From Sweltsa coloradensis (lineage: Eukaryota; Arthropoda; Insecta; Plecoptera; Chloroperlidae): a DNA stretch of 64,000 nt. The stretch's first letter is position 1. Each line of letters starts with the position of its first letter. The stretch is from contig JAMZAV010000644.1 of the NCBI GenBank assembly GCA_024449915.1, positions 1 to 64,000 of the forward strand, written 5' to 3'. The position numbers and the translations under genes were made by a program. This document shows, piece by piece, positions 26,601 to 35,190 of this stretch. Below the pieces are notes generated by a model that worked only from the letters and a program-made list of their open reading frames with translations, searched no databases and was not told where the DNA came from.

Positions 26601-29600
26601 TTTCAGTTCCTTTAATCTTCTCAAGAAGTTGCCATCAACCTGCAAACGTTTTGTTCTATTGAGTATCCCATAAAAATGAAGTTTACATCTCAACCTAACA
26701 TTGGAACATTGATCCATAATCTGTGTGTTCGGTAAGTGCAGTCTGATCTCAATACGTTAGTCGTGCAAGACGACTTAGCAGCCTGATGGGCGTGTTCATT
26801 TCCCTCTATTCCCACGTGTCCAGCTGGTATACAGCAAAACTCTACGGTGTCACATGTAGTTTAATTTTGTCTAGGTAGATTTGAATGTCGTGTATCAAAT
26901 GAATACAATAAAACCTGAGCTTTATTGCCTGAAAAAATGTGCTCATTCTCTCTGAACACAAAAGGAGCTATCCATAGCGGCAAAGAAGAATATTTGGAAC
27001 ATTTTAAATATATTTTTGATGTAGGTTAGAGGAACTTAACATATGTGTCGCATCAAGGAAAGAGTTCGTGTTGACACAATCATCTTGAATGAAAACGATA
27101 TTTTTTTACTCACCGCGTTGTTTGCGAAATGCGAACTGGTGGTGAAAATGAAGAGAATTATGTACACCACGACTGCATTAAATACCAGGCCTAATTCTCC
27201 CACGCCGAAGCTTTTGAAACTGCTGTCCGATAGGAAGCCGTATGTCGTACACGTGAGAACCGTAAACAAACTAATCAGTAGCCATCCATATGCATAGCAC
27301 ATTGCATCTCCTGTTTCCCTGGTCATATAGCTCAGCTCCTCCCATAGAGCCCGGTACTTGGGTACAACATCTAGGTCCCTCGCGTGCGCGCGCAGCTCCT
27401 ATGGAGATGTAAGCAGGTGATATATAGTAAGCTCCTCCCACATTCCTTAAGGCACTAGACCGGGGCGTGTCTTGCGCGCGCAGCTCCTGTAGAGATAAGC
27501 AGGTGATATATAGTAAGCTCCTCCCACATTCCTTAAGAGAACACTCCACTGAAAAAGCCAAAATCCACAGTTTTTACACTACAAACATAATTTTTGGTGT
27601 GGGCAATGGAAACACCTTTGAAAATGGATCAAATGAGTTTTTATTTTTTGGGGGGCTTATATTGTAGTGACCGCTGGAATGTCACTCAATTATTATTCCA
27701 TGATCGTGTATTGATTTCAATCAAAAATGGTTTTTGAGCATAATCATTCAACAGGATTATTTTATTTAGTTAAAGGCAAATTATCTACGGGTGCCTAATT
27801 ACGTGATACATTTAGGCAAAAACCCAAAATCAATAGCCATAACATCGCGATTGGTTACTGATTCCTATATTGGGATTTTAAATAGACATTACATTAAAAT
27901 TTGCTAAGAAATGCAGTACAGAGTTCATTTCATCGCACAAGCGACAGACTACGTCACTTTGTAATAACAAACGACTGTATGTCAGCAATGTACAGCCCGA
28001 ACCAAAAACACACTTCACTAAGGGAATTGTAAAGCTGATTAGAGAAAATTGTTTTAAATAACTTTTGTATTGGCAGAGTGACTGTACTTAAAATTTAAAA
28101 CGCATACCTTAAGCCTATTTACTCAAGAATCAGGGGACTCTGCTATTTCCCCTCCTAACCGTTTGTGTTTCAAAACGGTATCTCTAACTTGACCACCATG
28201 TAGAATGGAAGTGGTTTTGCAGGCAAAGCAATAAGTGTGGCAGATTTACATCATATTATATGAAGTGTTCTATGTGTATTTCATTAAACAGTGTGAGTTT
28301 AAATCATTGAGTTATGATTCAAACGTAGAACCTTTATAACCTCCCAAACAGTACTTTTCCAGGATAATAGTCTAACAGGGGTCCCTATAATGTTTTGATC
28401 AGTATTGACTATTGATCGACTGATTGGAACTATCGCTGGACATTACAATATTATCCCCCCTCTTGATTTTCTTTCATTGTTTATTAAAGCTCTTTGGTAG
28501 AAAAGACAAAACTTTTTTTTTGGACCGATTCTTGTGAAATTTTGCATTTTCCTTGCTTTGACAAAAACCAAAAGAAATTGTGCATGGTTTTGTTTAAATT
28601 TATGCATTTTGAATAATGAATGTTTACAGTTTAGATAGAATTTAAAATTAAATATTTTACCCAAATTAAAAGTAAAATTTTAAAAACCATCCCACAATAA
28701 TTTTTGTTTATTTATGTCCAAGTAATAAAACAAAACCAAAATAAGCTCATTCGGACAAGTGGTACAGAAGAATATAGTGTTTTAAGTTCCAAAAGTGTGC
28801 TAAAAATATTATCCGCCAAAATAGTTTAAAATATGTTTTTACGTGAAAATTACCAAAATTTTTGTATTATTATAGTAATATTGCTCTTCCAGGTATGTAA
28901 GAACATTTACCCTACAGGTTTCATAAAAGTTATTAACTTAATCAATAAGTAATCAAATAATCAATATATTGATTAAGTTGGCCCTAACTAACAAAATGGT
29001 ATGTATAGAAAAAGGCAACAAAACCGCATTTGCGTGTGCGCAATAACCTAAAAAATTTTTTTTAATAAAATGGAGGCGTGTAAGCCTATTAATGTTAGTA
29101 TAATTCTAAAGTATAACACTTAAAGAAATAAATAAACGTAAAAAAAATAACAGGTCTAAGGGTAGTTTATCAGTTTTTTCAAGGAAAGTTCCCTTAAGGC
29201 ACTAGGACCGGGGCGTGTCGTGCGCGCGCAACTCCTGTAGAGACAAACAGGTGATTATAGTAAGCTCCACCCACATTTCCCTTTAAAGGCACTAGGACCG
29301 GGGCGTGTCGTGCGCGTGCAACTCCTTAGAGATAAAAAAGGTGATATATAGTAAGCTCCACCCACATTCCTTAAGGCACTAGGACCAGGGCGTGTCTTGT
29401 GCGCGCAGCTCCTGTAAGATAAACAGGTGATATATAGTAAGCTCCACCCACATTCCTAAGGCACTAGGACCGGGGCGTGTCCCCTGCGCGCGCAACTCCT
29501 GTAGAGATAAACAGGTGATATATAGTAAGCTCCACCCACATTCCTTAAGGCACTAGACCGGGGTGGTGTCGTGCGCGCGCAACTCCTGTAGAGATAAACA

Positions 29601-32439
29601 GGTGATATATAGTTAGCTCCACCCACATTCCTTAAGACACTAGGACCGGGGCGTGTCGTGCGCGCGCAACTCCTGTAGAGATAAACAGGTGATATATAGT
29701 AAGCTCCTCCACATTCCTTAAGGCACTAGGACCGGGGTGTGTCGTGCGCGTGCAACTCCTGTAGAGATAAACAGGGGATATACAGTAAGCTCCACCCACA
29801 TTCCTTAAGGCCTAGGGCCGGGGGGTGTCTTGTGCGCGCAACTCCTGTAGAGATAAACAGGTGGGTATATAGTAAGCTCCACCCAAATTCCTTAAGGCAC
29901 TAGGACCGGGGTGTGTCGTGCGCGTGCCCAAAATCCTGTAGAGATAAACAGGTGATATATAGTAAGCTCCACCCACATTCCTTAAGGCACTAGGACCGGG
30001 GCGGTCGTGCGCGCGCAACTCCTGTAGAGATAAACAGTGATATATAGTAAGCTCCACCCACATTCCTTTTAAAGGCACTAGGACCGGGGTGTGTCGTGCG
30101 CGCGCAACTCCTGTAGAGATAAACAGGTGATATATAGTAGCTCCAAACCCCCATTTCCCTTTAAAGGGACTAGGACCGGGCGTGTCGTGCGCGCGCAAAA
30201 TCCTGTAGAGATAAACAGGTGATATATAGTAAGCTCCACCCACATTCCTTAAGGCACTAGGACCGGAGCGTGTCGTGCGCGCGCAACTCCTGTAGAGATA
30301 AACAGGTGATATATAGTAAGCTCCACCCACATTCCTTAAGGCACTAGGACCGGGGCGTGTCTTGTGCGCGCAGCTCCTGCAGAGATTAGCATGTAATAGT
30401 AATATAAGCTCCTCACACATATCTTAAGGAATTAATACTATGGCTTATCGTGAGCGCGCAGCAGGCGTGTAGGAACTCTTTTTCGCAAGGGGGGGGGGGG
30501 GGGAAGTTTTTTTGCTTCTGCATGCTAGACGCAACTAGCCACAATGGAACATACCCTTGTATACTGATTGCAAATAGTTTTTCAGTTGTAGCCATGGTGA
30601 TGAATGGAAAACTGGATGTTTATAACGTTTTGAAGTGGAGGTCACAGAAAAAGTGTAGGGGGAAGCTCCTCTCACATTCCTTAATGCACTAGGACTTGGG
30701 CTATGTTGTGACTTGTTGTGCGCGTATAACTCCAATAAATATATTGTTACGAACGTTACGATCAAACATACAGTGTTGATCTAGTGAGTATTTAGCTCGT
30801 TCATTATGTTTTGATGTGACTTGTACAAACTGGGTATTTTATTATATACTGGGAAGAAACGTCTCAAGGATATTAATTTTAAGCGTGTATTTTCAGTTTG
30901 AGTTAGTACAAACTAAAAACAACCATCAATTAGCTATTGAGTATTGTGTAACTTATCAAGGTAGCCCTGGGCTTACTATCATCTTATTAATTTGAACTAT
31001 CAACTACTAAAGAAAATAGTTGGACGCTATCTTATTGGAATGAACACTCTTTGCGAGCAATTAGAAATGGAAAAGTTAACAAGAAATTAGTTTTAGTTTA
31101 AAACTCACCTCTGTAAGCATATATCCAAGTTGTGTTGATGCTTTCATTAGTATGGCGCAAATACTGCACCAAAGAGCCACGTGGTAGTTAATCAAGGTTA
31201 GTGTATAACCGAAGAATACTGCTTCGTAAACCAAGAAATTGTTTATCGTATAAAATTCATATACGACTAGAGAAGATATCAGTATTGGTAGGATGACAGT
31301 CAAAACGAGGATGTTACGATGGAACTTGATAGGGAGTGGTGTCCCTGTCATTTGATGTACTCGAGTCTGCAAGAAATAAAATGTACAGGTCACAACAGTA
31401 TTTGTAAAATCGGAGGCTGCTCTATAAGAGTAAAAGTGATTGAAGCTCTCCGACATTCATAACTTTTTTGTCTGATCGTCCAAATGCATGTGTCAGTGTC
31501 ACGTCTCACGATAAAAACCGAACATGACCTCCAGTTGACACGAGTTTCTTTTTTGGCATTGCCTTTTAACAAGCATGATACAGAATGTGTTTGTGAGCCT
31601 GACGGTCAGGGGGCAGCGTTGGTCGTACTAAGAGGATGATTTCTATTCACCCGATATACCACTAACAATAATAAGAACATACAATATTGTTTAAAGGAAG
31701 CTTCGATCTCTTTTGAGGCACTCCAGGCCCATGCTTGTGAATAAAGTATAGGTAAACATGTTGATACTTCTCCAGCTTCATAAGCGAGTAGGGGTGGTCA
31801 AACGTGGGATAATTGGTGAAGTTCTAAAAAGTTTATTTGCAGAAGACAGTACACTGTGAAGTAAATGTACAATATGGGCGTACTTTACCAGGAATTGTGA
31901 CAGCTCGTTGATGTAACGTGCCACCCTCGCTGGCATCAGACAGTGTCCAATGGGAAAGAACCAGTAGGCGACGCAGTAGAGCATGCACTTGTAGGTAAAG
32001 ATCAGTGTATTGAAGTCTGCCGTGTTCAATACATTCATTCTGTGTATGACGACCAGAATGCAGGGTATTGTATTCATTAGCAAGATAAAGGACGTGTAGG
32101 CAAAAGCACGTGACTTTATCTTGAAGACAGCGATCCCTTAAAATAGACATAGACATCAAAATACAATGTGAAAAGTAAAACTATTTCGAAGACTGAAAAG
32201 ACTACGATTCCAGTACCTCTGTAGGTGAAGGTGATAGGAAAGGCTCCGAGAAAGCGCATGATGATCCAAAGAGGTTGGAAACAGTGGTGCAACGTTGCCA
32301 CATCTTCAGCGGTTGCTGGTGGCGCAGATGCTCCAGTGAGCTTCACAAGCACAGATGGAACATCTCTGCCCTTGGTCTCCTCAGATATAAAGAGCTGCTC
32401 ACTTATGGACATACGTCGGTAGTTCGTCGAGGAGGCCAT
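11692..32439 (-). CDS. GrB: gustatory receptor, CO2-receptor-like, 424 aa, seven exons
   Basis: Predicted ligand-gated cation channel subunit of the insect Gr family, on the dendrite of chemosensory neurons. Coding exons (5' to 3'): 32439-32217, 32136-31889, 31366-31109, 27398-27114, 26639-26574, 14110-14021 and 11796-11692 with the TAG. All borders are AG/GT. Intron 1 is phase 1, the others phase 0. The joined frame is open for 1275 nt. Exon 1 ends MRFLGAFPITFTYRG. Exon 2 has FNTLIFTYKC and RYINELSQFL, exon 3 has MTGTPLP, and exon 4 has PKYRALW, TGDAMCYAYG and FGVGELGL. Exon 6 carries PCISLGGYVVINRGLL, and exon 7 carries TYLVVLLQF at residues 397-405. This combination fits the CO2-receptor lineage (Gr21a/Gr63a). 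The 12.4 kb intron 5 contains a zinc-finger gene on the other strand. The family call is strong; the CO2 assignment is inferred from recalled motifs. Confidence 0.88.
11797..12029. other. GrB intron 6, unannotated part
   Basis: Short AT-rich intron sequence between exon 7 and the fold-back element; nothing recognised. Confidence 0.3.
12030..12535. mobile_element. large fold-back palindrome (~230-bp arms)
   Basis: The left arm ('ggatgaaagatgaactt' ... 'gacgggacattttggcc' ... 'gataacgtttgatgtacgat') is repeated in reverse complement on the right ('cgcacatcaaacgttat' ... 'ggccaaaatagagcttttgt' ... 'aagttcatctttcatcc'). The central spacer is about 30 bp. The arms are nearly identical, so a transcript would form a long hairpin. 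Probably a fold-back MITE in GrB intron 6. Confidence 0.85.
13012..13664 (-). mobile_element. TTAAAGGGG MITE, complete copy
   Basis: Reverse-oriented complete copy with ends TTAAAGGGG and CCCCTTTAAA, about 90 percent like the copy at 15999 by eye. It lies in GrB intron 6. Confidence 0.85.
13670..13965 (+). repeat. 'GTCAACC' dispersed repeat, copy 2
   Basis: Shows the family landmarks 'gcgccactgtagcctat', 'cagatccagccacgggcag', 'gacgaggaatgccagagct' and 'tacgatcggcagaggaatac'. It ends about 55 bp from the exon 6 donor of GrB. Confidence 0.75.
14163..14852. repeat. GAGCG-family element
   Basis: Starts CTAGGAAAACGCTAAAAACC then 'cgccgcgttgatggatgagcg'. It carries 'cattacaatcggataaagca', 'catgtaggtgttataagtcg' and 'ttcgcttcgctcgctacgct' at the far end. 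It lies in GrB intron 5. Confidence 0.8.
15069..15884. repeat. nested GAGCG-family element
   Basis: Begins 'ggataagcgtagcgagcgaa' and ends 'gcgtttgcgaagcttcctag', the same terminus as copies at 3495 and 56147. It is itself interrupted by a 'GTCAACC' repeat at about 15215-15500. Confidence 0.8.
15215..15500 (+). repeat. 'GTCAACC' dispersed repeat, copy 3
   Basis: Landmarks 'ctggtcagaaccagccac', 'cacgtcgtggtcgtc', 'cccagagctcgccattagtt' and 'actcccctattcac'. Innermost layer of the nested set at 14940-15965. Confidence 0.7.
15999..16651 (+). mobile_element. TTAAAGGGG MITE, complete copy
   Basis: About 650 bp bounded by TTAAAGGGG and CCCCTTTAA. The TTAA at each end is compatible with TTAA-targeting (piggyBac-type) insertion, but the inner bases are not the usual CCC start. 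Other copies are at 9779, 10243 and 13012. Confidence 0.85.
16918..16982 (-). mobile_element. tRNA-derived SINE head
   Basis: On the minus strand: an A-box-like TAGTTGGCTAAGGCGCCCG, then GGGTTCAATCC as B box about 35 nt later, in a roughly 66-nt tRNA-sized frame. Acceptor-stem pairing is weak, so this is a SINE head or tRNA relic rather than a functional tRNA. It abuts the MITE end at 16981. Confidence 0.6.
16981..17249. mobile_element. MITE-1, copy 1 (CTAGGAAAACGCC ends)
   Basis: Inverted ends of about 55 bp: CTAGGAAAACGCC-AAGTCG...GAGTGAGC...TGAGTACCC on the left, and the reverse complement (GGTACTCAACACATGGC...CGTTTTCCTAG) on the right. Non-coding interior of about 150 bp. Confidence 0.85.
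17250..18035. other. unannotated part of GrB intron 5
   Basis: Contains a short GGAC run near 17307 and an ATT run near 17455. No convincing gene; the 91-aa plus frame at 17634 lacks family features. Confidence 0.3.
18036..18381 (+). mobile_element. LINE C-terminal fragment
   Basis: Plus-strand translation, with one frame jump, gives KIKQVERIQYKFVSFL, then DVIFLYKLLHNFIDTDLIQD and INFHIPSRFTRNYIPF. This matches the region C-terminal to the RT domain in jockey-type LINEs (kIe.vQ.kFl ... LYK.L...iD...L...I.F..P...R). It is cut off by MITE-1 copy 2 at 18382. Confidence 0.75.
18382..18673. mobile_element. MITE-1, copy 2
   Basis: Left end ACTAGGAAAACGCCAAAG, right end GGCGTTTCCCTAGT. A separate right-hand end of the same family follows at 18675-18736, marking a second, truncated copy. 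Confidence 0.85.
18735..19110 (+). repeat. 'GTCAACC' dispersed repeat, copy 4
   Basis: Landmarks 'gcgtcaactgttaggttata', 'cacgtcgtggtcgtc', 'gtcgtcgtcgttgcggagga', 'taccagagctcgcctctagt' and 'ctaacgtttgtgaaatgga'. Confidence 0.75.
19433..19587. repeat. (CATA)n microsatellite
   Basis: About 38 uninterrupted CATA units. Frames through it (YIHT or YVCM repeats) are artefacts. Confidence 0.98.
19670..20224. other. unannotated AT-rich stretch in GrB intron 5
   Basis: No gene or shared repeat recognised. The 3' part may belong to the repeated element whose tail is at 20225. Confidence 0.3.
20225..20320 (+). mobile_element. 3' tail of a retroelement ending in (ATTC)n
   Basis: 'gactattcactttctctgca' and 'cttgtacactgtactagtct' are shared with 53708-53765, where the same tail ends in (CTAT)n instead. 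This looks like the 3' end of a LINE or SINE family whose terminal microsatellite differs between copies. Confidence 0.65.
20321..20625. mobile_element. fold-back MITE, truncated copy
   Basis: Shares 'cgtacagtgccccgtaacaa', 'aaaagcttggc', 'ggcactgtacgttta' and 'attgtgtaaggttt' with the fuller copy at 57825-58250. The left arm is shortened. Confidence 0.7.
20740..20890 (-). repeat. short repeat shared with 57262-57365
   Basis: The reverse complement contains 'taggtgcccattagggcg' and 'ccgcagccaagcctcggtgc', then a segment ending 'aaaatcaagggg'. All appear on the plus strand at 57262-57365. It ends about 30 bp before the acceptor that precedes the zinc-finger gene. Confidence 0.6.
20985..22972 (+). 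CDS. C2H2 zinc-finger protein, two exons, frameshifted
   Basis: Putative nuclear DNA-binding regulator. Exon 1 is 20985-21606 (possible 5' UTR from an acceptor at 20916); intron 21607-21741 (gtaagt...ttttcag, phase 1); exon 2 is 21742-22972 (stop TAG). Exon 1 encodes acidic repeats of about 45 residues with SDV.EEES and VKEEPEDV motifs. Exon 2 opens with a C2HC knuckle (CAGCSLQF...HELFC), then about six lysine-rich repeats of about 33 residues (SEKSGESLG, IKKKTKR). Five C2H2 fingers follow, with TGEKPF linkers between the first ones, over about 22554-22966. One base is missing near 22091 ('gcgatagtg' against 'gcgatcagtg' in sister repeats). This puts the N-terminal part and the fingers in different frames, so the gene is either damaged or the assembly is wrong. 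It lies in GrB intron 5 on the opposite strand. The family is certain; the target is unknown. Confidence 0.82.
22973..23480. other. 3' flank of the zinc-finger gene
   Basis: AT-rich, no clear AATAAA close to the stop codon, no other gene recognised. Confidence 0.3.
23487..23695 (+). repeat. GAGGGAGCG element, intact copy
   Basis: 'gagggagcggagcgaccgag', a short (GTCT)n, 'cgaaaatcagccgaaccgct' and 'agacatccggtacgagttta'. It is the uninterrupted reference for the nested structure at 14940-15965. Confidence 0.75.
23757..23825 (+). mobile_element. tRNA-like SINE head
   Basis: TGGCATGACCTATTGGTAAG resembles an A box and GGAGTTCGATACC a B box, in a tRNA-sized interval. No matching acceptor stem was found. 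Confidence 0.5.
23980..24169. mobile_element. MITE-1, copy 3 (short)
   Basis: Ends ACTAGGGAAACGTCAAAG and TTTGGCGTTTCCCTAGT, with a shortened interior. Confidence 0.8.
24170..24828. other. unannotated part of GrB intron 5
   Basis: No gene or shared repeat recognised. Confidence 0.3.
24829..25405. repeat. GAGCG-family element
   Basis: 'ggatgagcgtagcgagcgaa', 'acacgattccggctaaaccg' and 'acctacatgctttatccgat'; ends GCGTTTTCCTAGT at about 25399. Confidence 0.8.
25406..26029. other. unannotated stretch with CT-rich and C-run tracts
   Basis: Pyrimidine-rich 25440-25600 and a C run near 25797-25805; no supported gene. Confidence 0.3.
26030..26303. mobile_element. MITE-1, copy 4
   Basis: Ends ACTAGGAAAACGCCAAAG and TTTGGTGTTTTCCTAGT. 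Shares the interior 'taaggcctctctagcctatc' (inverted) with copy 1. Confidence 0.85.
26700..26852 (-). mobile_element. LINE RNase H domain fragment
   Basis: Minus-strand translation gives VEFCCIPAGHVGIEGNEHAH followed by QAAKSS, the hallmark of the C-terminal RNase HI domain of LINEs ('W.P.HvGI.GNE.AD..AK'). It lies just upstream of exon 5 of GrB. Confidence 0.8.
27396..27540 (-). repeat. exon 4-acceptor minisatellite, proximal units (GrB)
   Basis: About 1.5 units of the repeat described at 29185. They start at the authentic exon 4 acceptor and are separated from the main array by unrelated sequence. Confidence 0.85.
27541..29184. other. unannotated stretch of GrB intron 3
   Basis: It interrupts the minisatellite, so it may be an insertion of about 1.6 kb, but no terminal repeats or coding remnants were identified. 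Confidence 0.35.
29185..30425 (-). repeat. ~88-bp minisatellite copying the Gr exon 4 splice acceptor (~14 units)
   Basis: Each unit, read on the minus strand, ends in 'tttatctctacag' followed by GAGTTGCGCGCGCACG, which copies the intron 3 end plus the first bases of exon 4 (GAGCTGCGCGCGCACG). The unit also holds 'gtgccttaaggaatgtgggt' and 'ggagcttactatatatcacc'. A 202-codon frame runs through it but is only repeat. A further worn unit lies at 30660-30745. Confidence 0.92.
30487..30503. repeat. G homopolymer
   Basis: Uninterrupted run of about 15 G; prone to slippage and sequencing error. Confidence 0.9.
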
Positions 32440-33003
32440 GGATGAATACTTTAATGTCTGAAAGAGTAATTTGGCATAAATGCTTAGACTTTCCTCCCCT
32501 TAACGTCTTCATTATTTAATGAAAGTTCAAAGTTTCAATGACCAGTTGAAATTAATGTATCAGTTCACCTTCTCAAGGAAATAATTTTAACGCTTCAGTT
32601 TGGAGGTTGCCATAGTGGTACTACCGTAACAAATACCCTACGACGACTAAAACAAATCTCGCCCAGACACTGAAGTTCTTAAAGTCATTATGAGAAACAA
32701 GATAGCTTCAACCGGGTAGGTCATTGCGCCGCCCATGATTTTGTAAGTTAATTATTGAAAATTTGTACATTAACATTAAACTAAATTGAATGATTACGTT
32801 GGAAATTATAGTAATTAATAACAAAACACACAATTAAATTAAATTACAAAAGTTTTTTTTGCAATTGCTTCAAATAGCATAAATGTCATTATGTAAAAAC
32901 TCTTTTTTGAATTATCGATAAAAATCTAATTCCACTCGCAGATGCAAAGTATCGTACGTATAAGTATAGTAAGGTGAATGTTATTTAATGTTTTTCAACA
33001 TAC

Positions 33004-33480
33004 CTGTATTATTGCAGTCAATAAGTCTTTAAGTTTCCTACGTAGACTTCAGAAGCTTAGACTTTATTCCAAAAGCTGACTGGATTTTAACTTTTTAGAG
33101 ATAGTAGAATGAAATTTATTCATCTTGCAGCTTTCGTTGACCAATCGATGAGTTCTAATGTCTCATTTCTCGATGCAAACGAATAATTTTGTTTTAATCA
33201 TTGCGTGTTACTCATTAATATCACCTTCCTTGTCTATATAGAGCATAGTTGTATTTCACAAGTTTTGGACTTCTTTGATTAAGATCTTTATTACATTTTA
33301 GTTTATTGAACATGAAATTAATCTACATCAATTCGTACTCGGAATTCATGTACGCGACATGAGATCACTATAGACAACAATTAGACAAAAGTCATAAATA
33401 TTAAATACTAACCATTAAACAAAGAGCACTCGTAGGCACGCACACGCACACGTCAATAAACCATCACGTGTTGTGGATGT
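33004..33480 (-). promoter_or_regulatory. GrB 5' untranslated exon and conserved promoter block
   Basis: The candidate 5' exon runs from about 33205 down to the donor CAG|gtatgttg at 33004 and is spliced to the acceptor at 32458 just before the GrB ATG. Upstream are a TATA-like CTATATAG (33234-33241), the block 'ttgattaagatct..attac' (about 33276-33295) and 'cgtcaataaaccatcacgtg' (about 33452-33471, with a CACGTG E-box). All have counterparts upstream of GrA, and mostly GrC and GrD. The exon frame has stops, so it is non-coding. Confidence 0.6.
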
Positions 33481-34465
33481 GACTCACTGCTGTAATTAAA
33501 TGATGGAAATGATAACGATAAATTGAAAATTATAATGACAAAATAGTACAATGAGTATATTCAATGAAATATTTTAGATGTGAATTAAATTTGGTTGACA
33601 AAGAAAAATTGTTACAAATGTAAATAATATCAAATTTCTTACAAATGACACGTAGTGGTTTAAATTAATGCATAATTTTAGTTTTAAACTTGTCTAAACG
33701 ATCTTCTATCACTAGTTTTATGCAAATTACCATATTTAAGGGATGACGATAAAAGTTTTTGTCCTGTGAAATGTGTTCATGTTTGAAAACTTGTGTATTA
33801 TATAATAATTGTTTAAATTAATATTTTTGTTTGAGCGTAACGAAGAAAATCAATATTACTGATACATAGAAATAAATTTGTAGAAACCTTTGAAATTTCT
33901 ATTCCGAGATAAACGATCGTGCAGCGCCGTAGTTCCTACATTTACTCTTGACTTATGAATGATAGAAAGCCGAAGTGGTGTGATGTTTTTCAGATGGTTG
34001 TGAAGTTTACGAATGCGACTACAAAGATTTTCCTAAATCTATTTAAAACAAGAATGTTTTAGAAAACCAAAAATATGAAATATCAGAAATCAGAACATAT
34101 ACAATTTGACAAATTATTTCTTTATTCAGTGATTTTTATAACAACGTAAGTTTTTTTAATTAATGTAATTATTTAACAAAGCATATAATAATATTATTTA
34201 TTTTATTTATTTAACCAAATAAATATAAATGCATTATAAAAAATTGATGTCCTCGATAGATATTGTCGCTTCAACACGATATTCTAAATCATCTTCAGCT
34301 AGGGTTCCGTTATGCACTTAATTGATTGAGATGGAAATTACCGGTGCAAATTTTTAAAAAATAGCAAAAAATCTTGATGTAGTCCATGCTGGAAAAAGTG
34401 CTTTTAATATATTGTTCTAGTTAAAAACGTGTTCTTAACGGAAGAATTTGATTTACAAAATAGAG
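33481..34465. other. unannotated GrB-GrC intergenic stretch
   Basis: AT-rich, no gene recognised; it lies between the GrB promoter block and the minisatellite following GrC. Confidence 0.3.
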
Positions 34466-35190
34466 ATAAGGATGTATAGTTTCACGTAGTTTCCCTAAAT
34501 CAAGGATGTATAGCTTCTCGTAGATTCCCTTCGTCAAGGATGTATAGTTTCTCGTAAGTTTCCCTAAGTCAAGGATGTATAGCTTCTCGTAAGTTTCCCT
34601 AAGTTAAGGATGTATAGCTTCTCGTAAGTTTCCCTAAATCAAGGATGTATAGTTTCTCGTAGTTTCCCTAAGTAAAGGATCTATAGCTTCTCGTAAGTTT
34701 CCCTCCGTCAAGGATGTATAGCTTCTCGTAAATTTCCCTAAGTCAAGAATGTAAAGTTAGTTATTAATGTTGTTTTAGGGCACTCAACAGTAGAGTTATC
34801 AGTGCCCATTTCAAGTCTAATGGAATCTTCCAAATTTTCGTTTTCCATTGAGGATTACCACCATGTTTTCTTCTTGTTTCTCGTAGTTTCCTTAAGTCAA
34901 GGATGTATAGCTTCTCGTAATTCCCAAGTGATGTATAGTTTCTCGTAGTTTCCCTAAGTCAAGGATGTATAGTTTCTCGTAGTTTCCCTAAGTCAAGGAT
35001 GTATAGTTTCTCGTAGTTTCCCTAAGTCAAGGATGTATAGTTTCTCGTAGTTTCCCTATAAGAATGTATAGCTTCTCGTAGTTTCCCCTAAGTCAAGGAT
35101 TATAGCTTCTCGTAGTTTCCCTAATTCAACGATATATAGCTTCTCGTAGTTTCCCTAATTCAACGATGTATAGTTTCTTATATTCAGCCT
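34466..35190 (-). repeat. ~34-bp minisatellite derived from the GrC exon 7 end
   Basis: About 17 units read 'GACTTAGGGAAACTACGAG' then 'AAACTATACATCCTT' on the minus strand, broken once at about 34755-34875. The first unit overlaps the final codons and stop of GrC exon 7 (AGA AAC TAT ACA TCG TTG AAT TAG). Confidence 0.92.

Noticed and set aside
29812..30420. 202-codon minus-strand frame
   Set aside because: It consists wholly of the 88-bp minisatellite read in one frame; the repetition of a short peptide is a by-product of the array.
34466..35190. Regular 34-bp repeats suggestive of a CRISPR array
   Set aside because: Repeats are directly adjacent without unique spacers, the genome is eukaryotic, and the unit derives from a Gr exon.
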